Of a stretch of DNA of 64,000 bases, positions 25,754 to 34,662 are shown piece after piece (the first letter of the stretch is position 1; each line of letters opens with the position of its first letter). Source of the DNA: Roseiconus lacunae. Lineage in GTDB: Bacteria; Planctomycetota; Planctomycetia; Pirellulales; Pirellulaceae. The translations under genes were made by a program, and so were the position numbers. A model generated the notes under the pieces. That model had not been told where the DNA came from and did no database searches. It saw only the letters and a list, made by a program, of their open reading frames with translations. The stretch spans positions 57,956-121,955 of the forward strand of contig NZ_VSZO01000011.1 of the NCBI RefSeq assembly GCF_008312935.1, read 5' to 3'.

Positions 25754-26758
25754 TTAGACGACCGGTTTTTCGAAACAGACCAACAAGTGATCTTTAAGGG
25801 AGATTGCCATCGGAGCTCGATCGCGATGTACTAACCCGTGCTGGCTGGGAAGACGCTGGATCAGACCAGCGACCGATTGCTTCCAGCCCTGGTGACGTCG
25901 TGCGGACCAGTGAACGGTTTCAACGCAATGACGAACTTTCTCACGCAGGCAGCGTCGCTTGTGGCTATGGCGAATAAGGCTCATGATTCTTAGGCCCTGT
26001 GTCTTTGCAATCCAGCGAAGGCTGCGCTGTGACGCAAAACACAAGTGCTGAAGTGTATGCAGATACCAATGTTGGCCACCGAGAAGACGCCAACTCCAGT
26101 GTCCGGAATTTCCAGTCGAAAGCAGTAACTTACCGCCCGGTCGCAGCAATCGAACCGCATCTCGAAGTGTTTCGGAGGGGGAGGGTAAGTGTTCAAATAC
26201 ATCGAATAGCGTTACGACATCAAATTGCTCGAAATGATCGGGAGGAACGTTTTCGACGAAGTCGGCGAGCCATTCGATTCGTCGCTCAGCTAACGATTGT
26301 CGAACGGACAGGCAGGGCTCGACTGCGGCTTTTGTCCATTGTTGCGGCAGCATTGATAGAAACTGGCCGTTGAAAGCACCGACGTCGACGATTCGGATTT
26401 GTGTCTGAGTTTGTGCTTGTCGCAGCAACAACTTCCGTGCAAGTCGCCAAGAAGTTATCTCATTGGGTCGGTAATTCCACGCATTCTCCGAAAGCTGTCG
26501 ATAAACCTTATCGAGTATCATCCGGCTCGGCTGGGGAAACCGGTAACACGATCCACAATCCCGACATTCCATCAGTTCACACTGGTGAAAGCTGTTAATG
26601 GGCAGTTGTAAATCAGGTGTTGTCCCGGAACCGCGCAATTCGATCGGGAGCGAGCAATTGCCGAGTGACGTTCGATTTTCCGAACCACAAAGATTACAGG
26701 TCGGAGTCTCGAAAGTGGTACGGCTGGCTTCGATTTGTTGGCTGGCGTGTTGGATCAC
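25754..26758 (-). CDS. SAM-dependent methyltransferase with N-terminal zinc motif
   Basis: The 334-residue product carries an N-terminal C-x2-C...C-x2-C arrangement (C21, C24, C65, C68), then a Rossmann-type methyltransferase domain with the SAM-binding VDVGAFNGQFL (about 124-134), DVFEHL and LRPGGKLLLSTG motifs. This layout is that of the Methyltransf_23 type that often modifies sugars. It lies directly downstream of the ABC exporter ATPase gene (48 nt). In ABC-exported O-antigens a methyltransferase can cap the chain; that role here is an inference from position. The C-terminal region is basic. Confidence 0.84.
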   Translation of the reverse strand: MIQHASQQIEASRTTFETPTCNLCGSENRTSLGNCSLPIELRGSGTTPDLQLPINSFHQCELMECRDCGSCYRFPQPSRMILDKVYRQLSENAWNYRPNEITSWRLARKLLLRQAQTQTQIRIVDVGAFNGQFLSMLPQQWTKAAVEPCLSVRQSLAERRIEWLADFVENVPPDHFEQFDVVTLFDVFEHLPSPSETLRDAVRLLRPGGKLLLSTGNSGHWSWRLLGGQHWYLHTLQHLCFASQRSLRWIAKTQGLRIMSLIRHSHKRRCLREKVRHCVETVHWSARRHQGWKQSVAGLIQRLPSQHGLVHRDRAPMAISLKDHLLVCFEKPVV

Positions 26759-26806
26759 GAACGTTCGCAGATTTCAATGATCAAAAGGCGATGGAATTGT
26801 CTCTCG

Positions 26807-28162
26807 TTACGACTCGAAGACACTCGTCTGTGGCCGTGGGGTGTGACGAGTGCTTGGCAAAGGGCCCGCGAGCGGCGACATTTGGAAACTGTTTGCTGTC
26901 GCGGATCGTTGCAGTTCCGGCAAACGAATCGCCCCCCACCCGGCATTCCAGCCTCGAATATCTGATGCGGATAGTTCGACGCTAAACGGAAGGACTCCCG
27001 CGACGGAATCGTAGATCCGTTGGCCTTCTGAGTTTGCATCAGTGATCGAGATTGCGCAGTGATAACGTCCCGGAGCCAAATCGAATTTTGACTGGAAATG
27101 ATACTCCTGGCTGGATCCAATTTTCGGCGGTGTGAGTTTTTCGGTAAACGTGCTCCCGATCGGTGTGTTGTCTTGTGCGTAGACCGTCAACCCAAGAAGG
27201 AAGTGCGAAGTCAATTCATTCGCACGAATGGTCGTATTGAGTTGAAAGTCGCGACCAACCTGGAGTGTGTCGCGGTCATGAAGTCCGCCGAGTTGCAGGC
27301 GTACGAATTCGAGATCCCGACTGAGCCCGGGAAACGATCGGGAAGCGTGCTCGACCGAATCGGTTTCATCGTTGGTTTGTAAATTCTCTTGAACGTAAAC
27401 CTGTAGCGCTTCGTTGGTGTTTCCGTCAAAGGCCACCCGACCTTTGGAGAGCACGATACATCGAGTCGTCAAGTTGCGAATCGAAGTCAAGTTATGGCTG
27501 ACGAACAGCACCGTTTTTCCAGATTCGGCGACATGTCGCATCTTGCCAAGACATCGCTTTTGGAACTCTACATCGCCAACGGCGAGTACTTCATCGATGA
27601 TCAGAATTTCGGGATTCAAGTGTGCGGCGACGGCGAAACCGAGTCGAACTTTCATCCCGCTGCTATAACGTTTCACCGGGGTGTCGATGAACTTTTCGAT
27701 GCCCGCGAAGGCGACGATCTCGGTCAACTGATGTCTGATTTCGGCTCGCGTCATCCCCAGAATGGTGCCGTTAAGAAAAATGTTTTCACGCCCCGTCAGT
27801 TCTGGATGAAAACCTGTGCCGACTTCGAGCAAGCTCGCCACACGGCCGTAGATTTCTGCCCTTCCGGAGGTTGGAGAGGTGATCCGGCTAAGCAGCTTTA
27901 GCAGCGTGCTTTTTCCGGCACCATTTTTTCCGATAATACCAACGACTTCGCCTTCACCAACTTGAAAGCTGACATCATTTAGGGCCCAGAAGTGATCGTC
28001 GCGCTTACGCCGTTGATCCTCACCAAGTTGTGCGACCTTGCGGTGGCGAGGGTTTGCGAACCGGGCGAAAAAACGATTGGCAAGTTCTCGAATACTGCCG
28101 TCATGTGTCAGTCCAAGCTTGTAGCGTTTGCAGAGTTGTTCGGCGTTGATCGAAAGGGACAT
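26807..28162 (-). CDS. wzt: Polysaccharide export ABC transporter ATPase with Wzt C-terminal domain
   Basis: The 451-residue product is the ATPase of a Wzm/Wzt-type exporter. Walker A is GKNGAGKS (78-85), the signature is YSSGM (166-170) and Walker B is ILIIDE (186-191), typical of the O-antigen/teichoic acid exporter branch. Residues from about 260 form an immunoglobulin-like domain (LEFVRLQLGG, GRYHCAISI, LPFSVELSAS) like the Wzt domain that recognises the modified end of the glycan. The permease gene lies 18 nt upstream. The pair would move a finished undecaprenyl-linked chain across the inner membrane. Confidence 0.92.
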   Translation of the reverse strand: MSLSINAEQLCKRYKLGLTHDGSIRELANRFFARFANPRHRKVAQLGEDQRRKRDDHFWALNDVSFQVGEGEVVGIIGKNGAGKSTLLKLLSRITSPTSGRAEIYGRVASLLEVGTGFHPELTGRENIFLNGTILGMTRAEIRHQLTEIVAFAGIEKFIDTPVKRYSSGMKVRLGFAVAAHLNPEILIIDEVLAVGDVEFQKRCLGKMRHVAESGKTVLFVSHNLTSIRNLTTRCIVLSKGRVAFDGNTNEALQVYVQENLQTNDETDSVEHASRSFPGLSRDLEFVRLQLGGLHDRDTLQVGRDFQLNTTIRANELTSHFLLGLTVYAQDNTPIGSTFTEKLTPPKIGSSQEYHFQSKFDLAPGRYHCAISITDANSEGQRIYDSVAGVLPFSVELSASDIRGWNAGWGAIRLPELQRSATANSFQMSPLAGPLPSTRHTPRPQTSVFES

Positions 28163-28180
28163 CGTCGGTTCGGCTTCAAA

Positions 28181-29056
28181 TTAAATGACGTCTGCAAACG
28201 TCGACTCGACTCGGCGGAAATAGAACAGCCCGCCGACTAGAACGACAAAGGTTGAGAAAAACGAGATGCCAATCATCGACCAATCGGGTGATGACGAATT
28301 GAGTAGACTCCACCTAAATCCTTCGATCACCCCGACCATGGGATTGAGTGAGTACAAGGCTTGGAATCGTTCGGGGACAAGAGAGATCGGATAGGCGATC
28401 GGGCAGAGATACATCCAAATTTGGACTAGGAATGGGACCGCCATCCCAATGTCACGGTACCTCACATTCAATGCCGTCAACCAAATGCCAAATGCCAAGG
28501 CCGTTACGATCGTGATCAAAACGAACATCGGAATGGCCAAGATGGAATACCCAGGCACAAATCGGTACCACACCATCAATCCGACGAGCACAAGGAACTG
28601 CAACATGAACTCGACGAGTCCGACTCCAACCTTGGCAAGCGGTAACACGAGTCGTGGGAAGTAAACTTTCGTCAGAAGCGCTGACCCACCGACAACACTT
28701 TGAGTGACTCCACTTAGCGATGTAGAGAAGTACAGCCATGGCATCAGGCCGGCAAAGGCAAAGATCGGATAGGGCACTGCGGTTTCGACTTTGACAAACA
28801 CGCCGAAAACCAAAGTGAAGATCGCCGCGGTTAAGGCGGGTCTTAAGATCGCCCAGCCATATCCGATCACACTTTGACGAAAGCGAGCTGAAATGTCTCG
28901 CCAAAGAAGTAGCCACAAGAGGTCTCGGTACCTCCATAATTCGACCAGATTGAATGCTTGCCAGTGATTGGCCGGCTCAATCAACGTTCGATGGCGAGAT
29001 GATTGCAGAACATGACCAGTGTCGTTGAGTGGTGTCATTGGACCAGCCATGTTCAT
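28181..29056 (-). CDS. wzm: Polysaccharide export ABC transporter permease
   Basis: The 291-residue product has six transmembrane segments of the ABC-2 type (for example WAILRPALTAAIFTLVFGVF, LVEFMLQFLVLVGLMVWY and FSTFVVLVGGLFYF). The N-terminal coupling helix region is FNLVELWRYRDLLWLLLWRD, as in Wzm/RfbD/KpsM-type permeases. It pairs with the ATPase gene downstream. The start ATG overlaps the stop of the upstream epimerase gene by four bases. Together with Wzt it exports the glycan; the membrane topology fits that function. Confidence 0.92.
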   Translation of the reverse strand: MNMAGPMTPLNDTGHVLQSSRHRTLIEPANHWQAFNLVELWRYRDLLWLLLWRDISARFRQSVIGYGWAILRPALTAAIFTLVFGVFVKVETAVPYPIFAFAGLMPWLYFSTSLSGVTQSVVGGSALLTKVYFPRLVLPLAKVGVGLVEFMLQFLVLVGLMVWYRFVPGYSILAIPMFVLITIVTALAFGIWLTALNVRYRDIGMAVPFLVQIWMYLCPIAYPISLVPERFQALYSLNPMVGVIEGFRWSLLNSSSPDWSMIGISFFSTFVVLVGGLFYFRRVESTFADVI

Positions 29057-30126
29057 TGTGATAGCTCGATCCAGTGTGGTTGTGTTTCTGCGAAGGCGGC
29101 GATTTCTTCAAGGATCTGCTCGGTGCGTTTTGCTGGTTTCCAATTCCAAACTTCGGTCGCCAATCGGGCATCCAGCACTACCCAAGGGAGATCGAATTGG
29201 CGTGGGGTTGGATCGCTCGTGACTGATCGTGGGCCCCACCGGTTTTCGCACCAACGGCTCAGGTTTTGAAGTGAGATTGCGGAATCGGGACCGCCCGAAA
29301 CATTGACGATTCGAGGCTGATCGCCGTCGTTTGCTTTGAGCTGACGAATCAGCAATTCCGCCAAGTCGTGAGGGTGCAAACAATCACGAACTTGATGTCC
29401 TTGGCCGTCAAATCCGATGTAGCGCAGGGGCGTTTTTTCCTTCCAGCTGTGAAGCCAAAACGCAAAGATACCCTGATCACTTTTTCCAAACTGCCCGGCC
29501 CCCGCCATCACTCCACAGCGATTGATCCAGACCGGAAAGTCGAACGTGTAGCCGTACTCCAACGCCAATTGTTCGGAAGCCAATTTGGTCGCGCCGTAGA
29601 GCGAAATCGGGGCCGCAACTGAGAACCGTTCCGAGATCCCCATGTCGGTGACTCCGAGGGGGCAGTTGGTGGCGATCGGTTCGAAAGCGCCATCACATAC
29701 GTTAACCGCAAGCCTAGCAAGCGGTGGAATCGAATAGACTCGGCTTGTGCTTAAATGAATGAATCCGGCGCGTTGGGATTTACAGTGTTCAAGTAGATTG
29801 ATTGTTCCGGAAAGATTGGATTCCAAAAGCTGACGGCTACCTGATCGATGTCCCAGTCCGGCGACGACACTGGGATTGGCAGCCGCATCGATTACCCAAT
29901 CGACTTTTCCGATCGTTTCGACGTCACTTTGCAACCGGATATCGCCATGGGAAACGTCGATGCCTCGTTGGGCAAGGCGTTCACGGTTTCTCCAACAACC
30001 TTTCCGCGAAAGGTTGTCGATGCCGCGAACGCGGAGGACGCTTTCGGGAAAGCGTTCGCGAAACGCGACAGCTAGTTCGCTGCCGACGAACCCGCAAATC
30101 CCGGTGATAAAAACTTCGGTACTCAA
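29053..30126 (-). CDS. NAD-dependent sugar epimerase, CDP-paratose 2-epimerase-like
   Basis: The 357-residue product is an extended short-chain dehydrogenase with the NAD-binding GICGFVGS motif (9-16) and the catalytic YGATK pair (Y177, K181). It strongly resembles CDP-paratose 2-epimerase (TyvE) along the chain: IDNLSRKG, AAANPSVVAGL, GFIHLSTSRVYSIP, WINRCGVMAGAGQFG and GFDGQGHQVRDCLHP. TyvE converts CDP-paratose to CDP-tyvelose, but none of the CDP-3,6-dideoxyhexose enzymes appears in the window. The real substrate may differ, so the family is confident and the reaction is not. It is coupled to the permease gene by an ATGA. Confidence 0.85.
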   Translation of the reverse strand: MSTEVFITGICGFVGSELAVAFRERFPESVLRVRGIDNLSRKGCWRNRERLAQRGIDVSHGDIRLQSDVETIGKVDWVIDAAANPSVVAGLGHRSGSRQLLESNLSGTINLLEHCKSQRAGFIHLSTSRVYSIPPLARLAVNVCDGAFEPIATNCPLGVTDMGISERFSVAAPISLYGATKLASEQLALEYGYTFDFPVWINRCGVMAGAGQFGKSDQGIFAFWLHSWKEKTPLRYIGFDGQGHQVRDCLHPHDLAELLIRQLKANDGDQPRIVNVSGGPDSAISLQNLSRWCENRWGPRSVTSDPTPRQFDLPWVVLDARLATEVWNWKPAKRTEQILEEIAAFAETQPHWIELSQ

Positions 30127-31256
30127 CGGTCAGATTTTGGGGCGACGAGAGATTCGATCTCTAGCAGTGGCTTAAAACACTGATGCCAGGTTAGCTCGGA
30201 GGCTCGTTCACGACCGGCGAGACTCAGTTGATTCCAAAGGCCTCGATCGATCATCAAACGCTCGATCGCATCGGACATCCATCCCGGGTCGCCGACGGGG
30301 CCGAATAGGCCCGCCTGTTGGCAAACTTCAGAGATCGCACAAGATGACGTGCTAACGACGGGAGTACCGAATGCCATCGCTTCGGCGGCCGGTATTCCGA
30401 ACGATTCGCACTGACTTGGTAATGCGAATAATTGATTCGTAGCATATTGCCGATGCAGTTCCTGATCGCTTACACGCCCCAGGATATCGACAGAATGGGT
30501 TAGTCCTAAAGCATGGATCTGTCGACGAACGGTGGCTTCGTAGTCGGAGTCAGGCCATGGTCCGACGAGTCGAAGCTTGGCCGGAATGTCGCGTTGATGC
30601 AACATCGCGACCGCAGAAACCAAGGTGTGGGCGCCTTTCCAATTCGCCATCGCCGAGACGGCTAGGATCGAATACGGATCACGAGGCAGGTGGGCTAACC
30701 GCTTGGCAGCCTCGTAGGTGGATTGGTTTAGGCCGACGAGGGCGACACGGTGACGACGCTCGGTCGAATTAGGATTGGCAGCGGTGTAGAGTTGGCGAAG
30801 GTGATTCGAAATGTAAATCATCAAGTCGGCGTCTCGAAATGCACTGCCATAACCGATCCGTTGAAGGCGGGCTTTGAATCGATCATGAGCATTGCGATGC
30901 ACTGCCGGATGATAACACCATGGGTTTTGGCAAAGGACTGCTTGAGGAACCGGACAGCGAGGCATCAAAGCTCCCGAGACAGTTAGGGCGACGTCTACTC
31001 CATGCCGGCGAATCAAACCGGGGAGCCGCCATGCTTCCCAAAGCAGTCGTTTCAACCAGTGGCGAAAGCGGTCCGGAACCGCAATCGCTTTCACGCCTAG
31101 CCGCATCACGTCATCGGGTGGAGGGGCCGAGTCGTAATGCAAGACTGTCATCTGATGGTCGGGCAAAATCGCGTTGCCGAAAGGTTGCAGAAAGCCATAG
31201 ACAACATGACGACCGCTCATCGACCCGATCGAGAGAGTATTGACCAATAGGTGCAT
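30123..31256 (-). CDS. GT4 glycosyltransferase
   Basis: The 377-residue product has a GT4 layout. The N-terminal half has LCQNPWCYHPAVHRNAHDRF, then PYSILAVSAMANWKGAHTLV at the inter-domain strand, LRLVGPWPDSDY, VDILGRVSDQEL and the donor site FALPSQCESFGIPAAEAMAF with its glutamates. The C-terminal helix ELTWHQCFKPLLEIE closes the fold. It is coupled to the epimerase gene by ATGA and lies 15 nt from the polymerase-like gene. It adds a sugar to the glycan chain. Confidence 0.88.
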   Translation of the reverse strand: MHLLVNTLSIGSMSGRHVVYGFLQPFGNAILPDHQMTVLHYDSAPPPDDVMRLGVKAIAVPDRFRHWLKRLLWEAWRLPGLIRRHGVDVALTVSGALMPRCPVPQAVLCQNPWCYHPAVHRNAHDRFKARLQRIGYGSAFRDADLMIYISNHLRQLYTAANPNSTERRHRVALVGLNQSTYEAAKRLAHLPRDPYSILAVSAMANWKGAHTLVSAVAMLHQRDIPAKLRLVGPWPDSDYEATVRRQIHALGLTHSVDILGRVSDQELHRQYATNQLFALPSQCESFGIPAAEAMAFGTPVVSTSSCAISEVCQQAGLFGPVGDPGWMSDAIERLMIDRGLWNQLSLAGRERASELTWHQCFKPLLEIESLVAPKSDR

Positions 31257-31271
31257 GAGATCGTCGGCCAG

Positions 31272-33602
31272 CTAATTCAGTTGGCGCGATTGTAGATAGG
31301 CTTCCACAGCCGATCGCGTCTGTTCGTCGTCAGGGATAATCTGGTCGAGCGGTAGGTTGGCATAGCGTTTTGCCTTACCAAAAACCCAGCCAACTCGGTC
31401 GGGCGATAGCGTCAAGGCGCGTCGAAACGCGATGATTGCTTGGTCATAGTCACCGTGGTTGGCTAACGCCATCGCGGCTCGAAGCTGGAGTTCCGGAGTA
31501 TTCTTGAAAAGCTGCGCCGATTGCTGCAACGCAAGTTTGCTTTGATCCGGGGATCGATGAACGAACTCGAGGGCAACGAGATGGAATCGGGGTTCGATGG
31601 CCAGTGGTCGATGACGCAATGATTGTTGGGTCAATCGCCATGCATTGCGATAGGCGGATTCGGCTTCGCTTGTTGGAGCGAGCGCCGGCAAGGGTTCAAT
31701 CGCACGTCCACCGCGAGAGACATTAACGGAAGCACTGCGATCACTCCGCCATGCCAAGCGACGGTAGTTTTGCGAGGTATTCGCATAGCACATCTCGCGG
31801 CGCAGTTTGGGTAGACGCCCCGCTCCCCACATCTGTAGCTCCAACAATCTGCCTCGTTGGAATTCTAAATCGATATAGGCTTTTAGCAGTTCCGACGTGG
31901 GCGATTGATCGACGAGAGGCTTGGACTGTTGCGACAATTGTGAAAGCCGCGACAGATCGGTGGGGTATTCAACAAGGGCTTGGTTCATCGTTCGCGCTGC
32001 GGATTCGGAATTGCCGTCGTGGTAAAGCTTCGTCCGAGCGATCATCACGGTAGCTATGATCGCGGTCGTCGCTAAAACACCACGTGGGGCAACGCAGCTC
32101 CAACGGGTGACGCTTTGAATAACTCTGGTGGCCTGAGAATCAATTTTCGAATGGGAAAGAATTGTCGGACACGAACGTGACCAAACCGCTGTCAGAAGAA
32201 GCACCGCAACGATCGAGTTCGCAGGCAGGATTAGCCCAAAGTCCAAGGTCTGGCTGACGACTAGACAAGGAACTAAGAAAACGCCTGTTGCCGCATAAGC
32301 TTGATCGAGTGGACTCGCTCCGGTCTGCAATCGACGGGATGCGTTGACGAGCATCCACAGACACACCAAGATCGCCAGGAAGCCGAAAACAGATGTTTCA
32401 GCGATTACTTCTAACCAAAGATTTTCAGCGTGAGTAAACCACCGCCAAGAACTTGATTCTTGCCAAGGCAGGTAAGCGTATCCATAGGTCCCGACTCCGC
32501 TGCCGAACGGGAAGAACGCGATTGCCGTTCGCATCGCATCCGGCCAGTGTTGCAGGCGAGCGTCGCTGTTCAGTCGGTCGGTGATCGATGCGGACGTTGT
32601 CGGCAGACCCCAGCGTGAGCTCAACGAATCATGCGAAAAAAAGTAATCGAAGGCGATCATCCCGATCAGACCAACGAAAGCGATTGATGCCGGGAACGTT
32701 AGCGGCTTGATTGCCGAGCGGAACGTAATCGCTACTATTAAGATGGACAGTGCCATCGCGATCAAGCCTCCACGTGAACCGCAATAGACGAGTCCGCAAA
32801 GACAGAGAGTTGCTACGGCAAGCGATGCTACGGCGAGTGGATCACGGACCTTATCGCGGGAGGGATGAACGTTTCGCGGGGCCGTGTTGAGGGTTGTAAT
32901 ATGCCGCCGCGAGAGAAAGATCGCCACACAGCTTGCCAGTCCCAGATTAATTCCAAGAGCTGCGTTGTTCCGGTTGAAGAACGTGCCGAACGGGCTGCCT
33001 TCACCGCCTTCATGAAAGCTCCACAACGTGAAGTTGGGACACCATTGGCGGGCAATTCCGATCGCGGAAATCACGCCGCCATAGAACGCGACGGAAATCA
33101 GTAGCCAAATCGATCGACGGGGGTTGCGATAAATCGTCGGGACAACAAACGCGACGGCCGCGAGAATGGCCAACCATGCTGCCGCATGAAGCGAATCGAG
33201 GGGAGCGACCGAGATCGGAATCCATTCCGGGGAGTTTGACCGGAGGAGTGCTCCGCCCCAGTCCACATGGCTTGACGCATTGGCCGGACTGATGAGTGAC
33301 ACGATTGAGTTGGGAAGTGGAACACATTGCAGGGTCGCATAAGCGGCAATCGCGAAGAGAACCAATGACGGCAGAAGTTGCCGGACGTGATTGTCGGGCG
33401 GTATTGGATCACTTCGATCAACACGTTTCGCGACCAACGCGATCACGACTGCAACGGTGATCGCAGAGGCGGCCACGGATTGAGTCCACGCAAGGACGCC
33501 CCCATAGTCCATCGCGACCAAGATCGGAAGGACGGTGAGGATCACAGCGACTAGCCATTGCATCTGATGCGCCAAGCGAGTCGATCGGCTGACAGGCGTC
33601 AT
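31272..33602 (-). CDS. O-antigen ligase/polymerase-like protein with TPR tail
   Basis: The 776-residue protein combines a membrane part of about 490 residues (ten or more hydrophobic segments) and a C-terminal soluble part with tetratricopeptide-like helices (AMALANHGDYDQAIIAFRRA, LTLSPDRVGWVFGKAKRYAN). The membrane part has CGSRGGLIAM and FGSGVGTYGYAYLPW followed by FTHAENLWLEVIAETSVFGF, the conserved central loop of the Wzy_C/O-antigen ligase family. The TPR part is a common addition in exopolysaccharide and pilin glycosylation ligases. It may polymerise repeats or attach glycan to an acceptor. It is the second such protein in the locus. Confidence 0.83.
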   Translation of the reverse strand: MTPVSRSTRLAHQMQWLVAVILTVLPILVAMDYGGVLAWTQSVAASAITVAVVIALVAKRVDRSDPIPPDNHVRQLLPSLVLFAIAAYATLQCVPLPNSIVSLISPANASSHVDWGGALLRSNSPEWIPISVAPLDSLHAAAWLAILAAVAFVVPTIYRNPRRSIWLLISVAFYGGVISAIGIARQWCPNFTLWSFHEGGEGSPFGTFFNRNNAALGINLGLASCVAIFLSRRHITTLNTAPRNVHPSRDKVRDPLAVASLAVATLCLCGLVYCGSRGGLIAMALSILIVAITFRSAIKPLTFPASIAFVGLIGMIAFDYFFSHDSLSSRWGLPTTSASITDRLNSDARLQHWPDAMRTAIAFFPFGSGVGTYGYAYLPWQESSSWRWFTHAENLWLEVIAETSVFGFLAILVCLWMLVNASRRLQTGASPLDQAYAATGVFLVPCLVVSQTLDFGLILPANSIVAVLLLTAVWSRSCPTILSHSKIDSQATRVIQSVTRWSCVAPRGVLATTAIIATVMIARTKLYHDGNSESAARTMNQALVEYPTDLSRLSQLSQQSKPLVDQSPTSELLKAYIDLEFQRGRLLELQMWGAGRLPKLRREMCYANTSQNYRRLAWRSDRSASVNVSRGGRAIEPLPALAPTSEAESAYRNAWRLTQQSLRHRPLAIEPRFHLVALEFVHRSPDQSKLALQQSAQLFKNTPELQLRAAMALANHGDYDQAIIAFRRALTLSPDRVGWVFGKAKRYANLPLDQIIPDDEQTRSAVEAYLQSRQLN

Positions 33603-33654
33603 CGTTGGAGCGTTGGCGACGACGATTGGGCTAGGTTGCTAAACACGCGAGTGT

Positions 33655-34662
33655 TCAAAACGCGGGCTTTGTTTCCGAAGCATCAATGCGCTGTAAGTCT
33701 GCTTCGACCATCAATTCGGCAAGCTTGGGGAGTGTCGTCTCCGCTTTCCAACCGAGTTCACGTTCGGCTTTACTGGCGTCCCCTACCAATCGTGTTCCTT
33801 CGGAAGGTCGCATGTATCGGGGGTCTTGTTTTACGAAGTCCTGCCAATCCAAATCAACGGCTTTGAAAGATGCGTCCAGGAAATCTTTAACGCTGTGGTG
33901 TGTTCCCGTGGCCAAGACGAAGTCATCGGCATGGTCGTGTTGAAGCATCCGCCACATGGCATCGACGTATTCAGCAGCGAATCCCCAGTCGCGGCGTCCG
34001 TCGAGAGAACCGAGCGATACGGATTCTTGATGTTTACGTGCGATCGCGGCGGCAGCTCGAGTGATCTTTCGCGTCACAAACGATTCGCCTCGCAACGGAG
34101 ATTCGTGGTTGTAACAGATCGCATTGCAGGCGAACAAACCGAACGACTCACGGTAAAGCGTCACCATTTGAGTCGCGAATGCTTTGGCGATTCCGTATGG
34201 TGTGACCGGTCGCATGGGAGTCATCTCGTTCTGGGGTGACTGGTCCGGACGGCCAAAAATTTCGCTACTACTGATGTGAAGGAACTTTGGTTTTTGTTCC
34301 AAATCACGAATGATTTCCAACAGCTTCAGCGTTCCCATCGCGGTAAATTCACACGTCGTTTCTGGGATGTCGAAACTGGCACCGACATGACTCTGGCCGG
34401 CAAGATGATAAAGTTCATCGGGGGTGCACTTCAGCATGATTCGACGAATCGTCGTCGTATCTGCCAAGTCCGCGTAGTGAAGGAACAGACGTTTGTTGTA
34501 GATGTCTTCGCGATGAAAGAGATGATCGAGCCGCGCCCGAACCGTCGTACTACTGCGGCGAACAATTCCGTGAACCGAGTAGCCCTTAGAAATCAACAGT
34601 TCGGTGAGGTACGAACCGTCTTGCCCGGTGATGCCGGTAATCAGAGCTGTTTTCATGGTCAA
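33655..34662 (-). CDS. gmd: GDP-mannose 4,6-dehydratase
   Basis: The 335-residue protein shows the Gmd N-terminus GITGQDGSY (10-18), ISSSEIFG near 130-137 and the Y156...K160 catalytic pair in YGIAK. It also has NHESPLRGESFVTRKI and DGRRDWGFAAEYVDAMW, which are diagnostic of GDP-mannose 4,6-dehydratase. The enzyme makes GDP-4-keto-6-deoxymannose, the precursor of GDP-fucose, GDP-rhamnose and related sugars. It is slightly shorter than the usual 345-370 residues. The start ATG at 34662 overlaps the stop of the upstream glycosyltransferase as ATGA, and a second ATG two codons later is possible. No Fcl or Rmd partner is in the locus. Confidence 0.92.
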   Translation of the reverse strand: MTMKTALITGITGQDGSYLTELLISKGYSVHGIVRRSSTTVRARLDHLFHREDIYNKRLFLHYADLADTTTIRRIMLKCTPDELYHLAGQSHVGASFDIPETTCEFTAMGTLKLLEIIRDLEQKPKFLHISSSEIFGRPDQSPQNEMTPMRPVTPYGIAKAFATQMVTLYRESFGLFACNAICYNHESPLRGESFVTRKITRAAAAIARKHQESVSLGSLDGRRDWGFAAEYVDAMWRMLQHDHADDFVLATGTHHSVKDFLDASFKAVDLDWQDFVKQDPRYMRPSEGTRLVGDASKAERELGWKAETTLPKLAELMVEADLQRIDASETKPAF

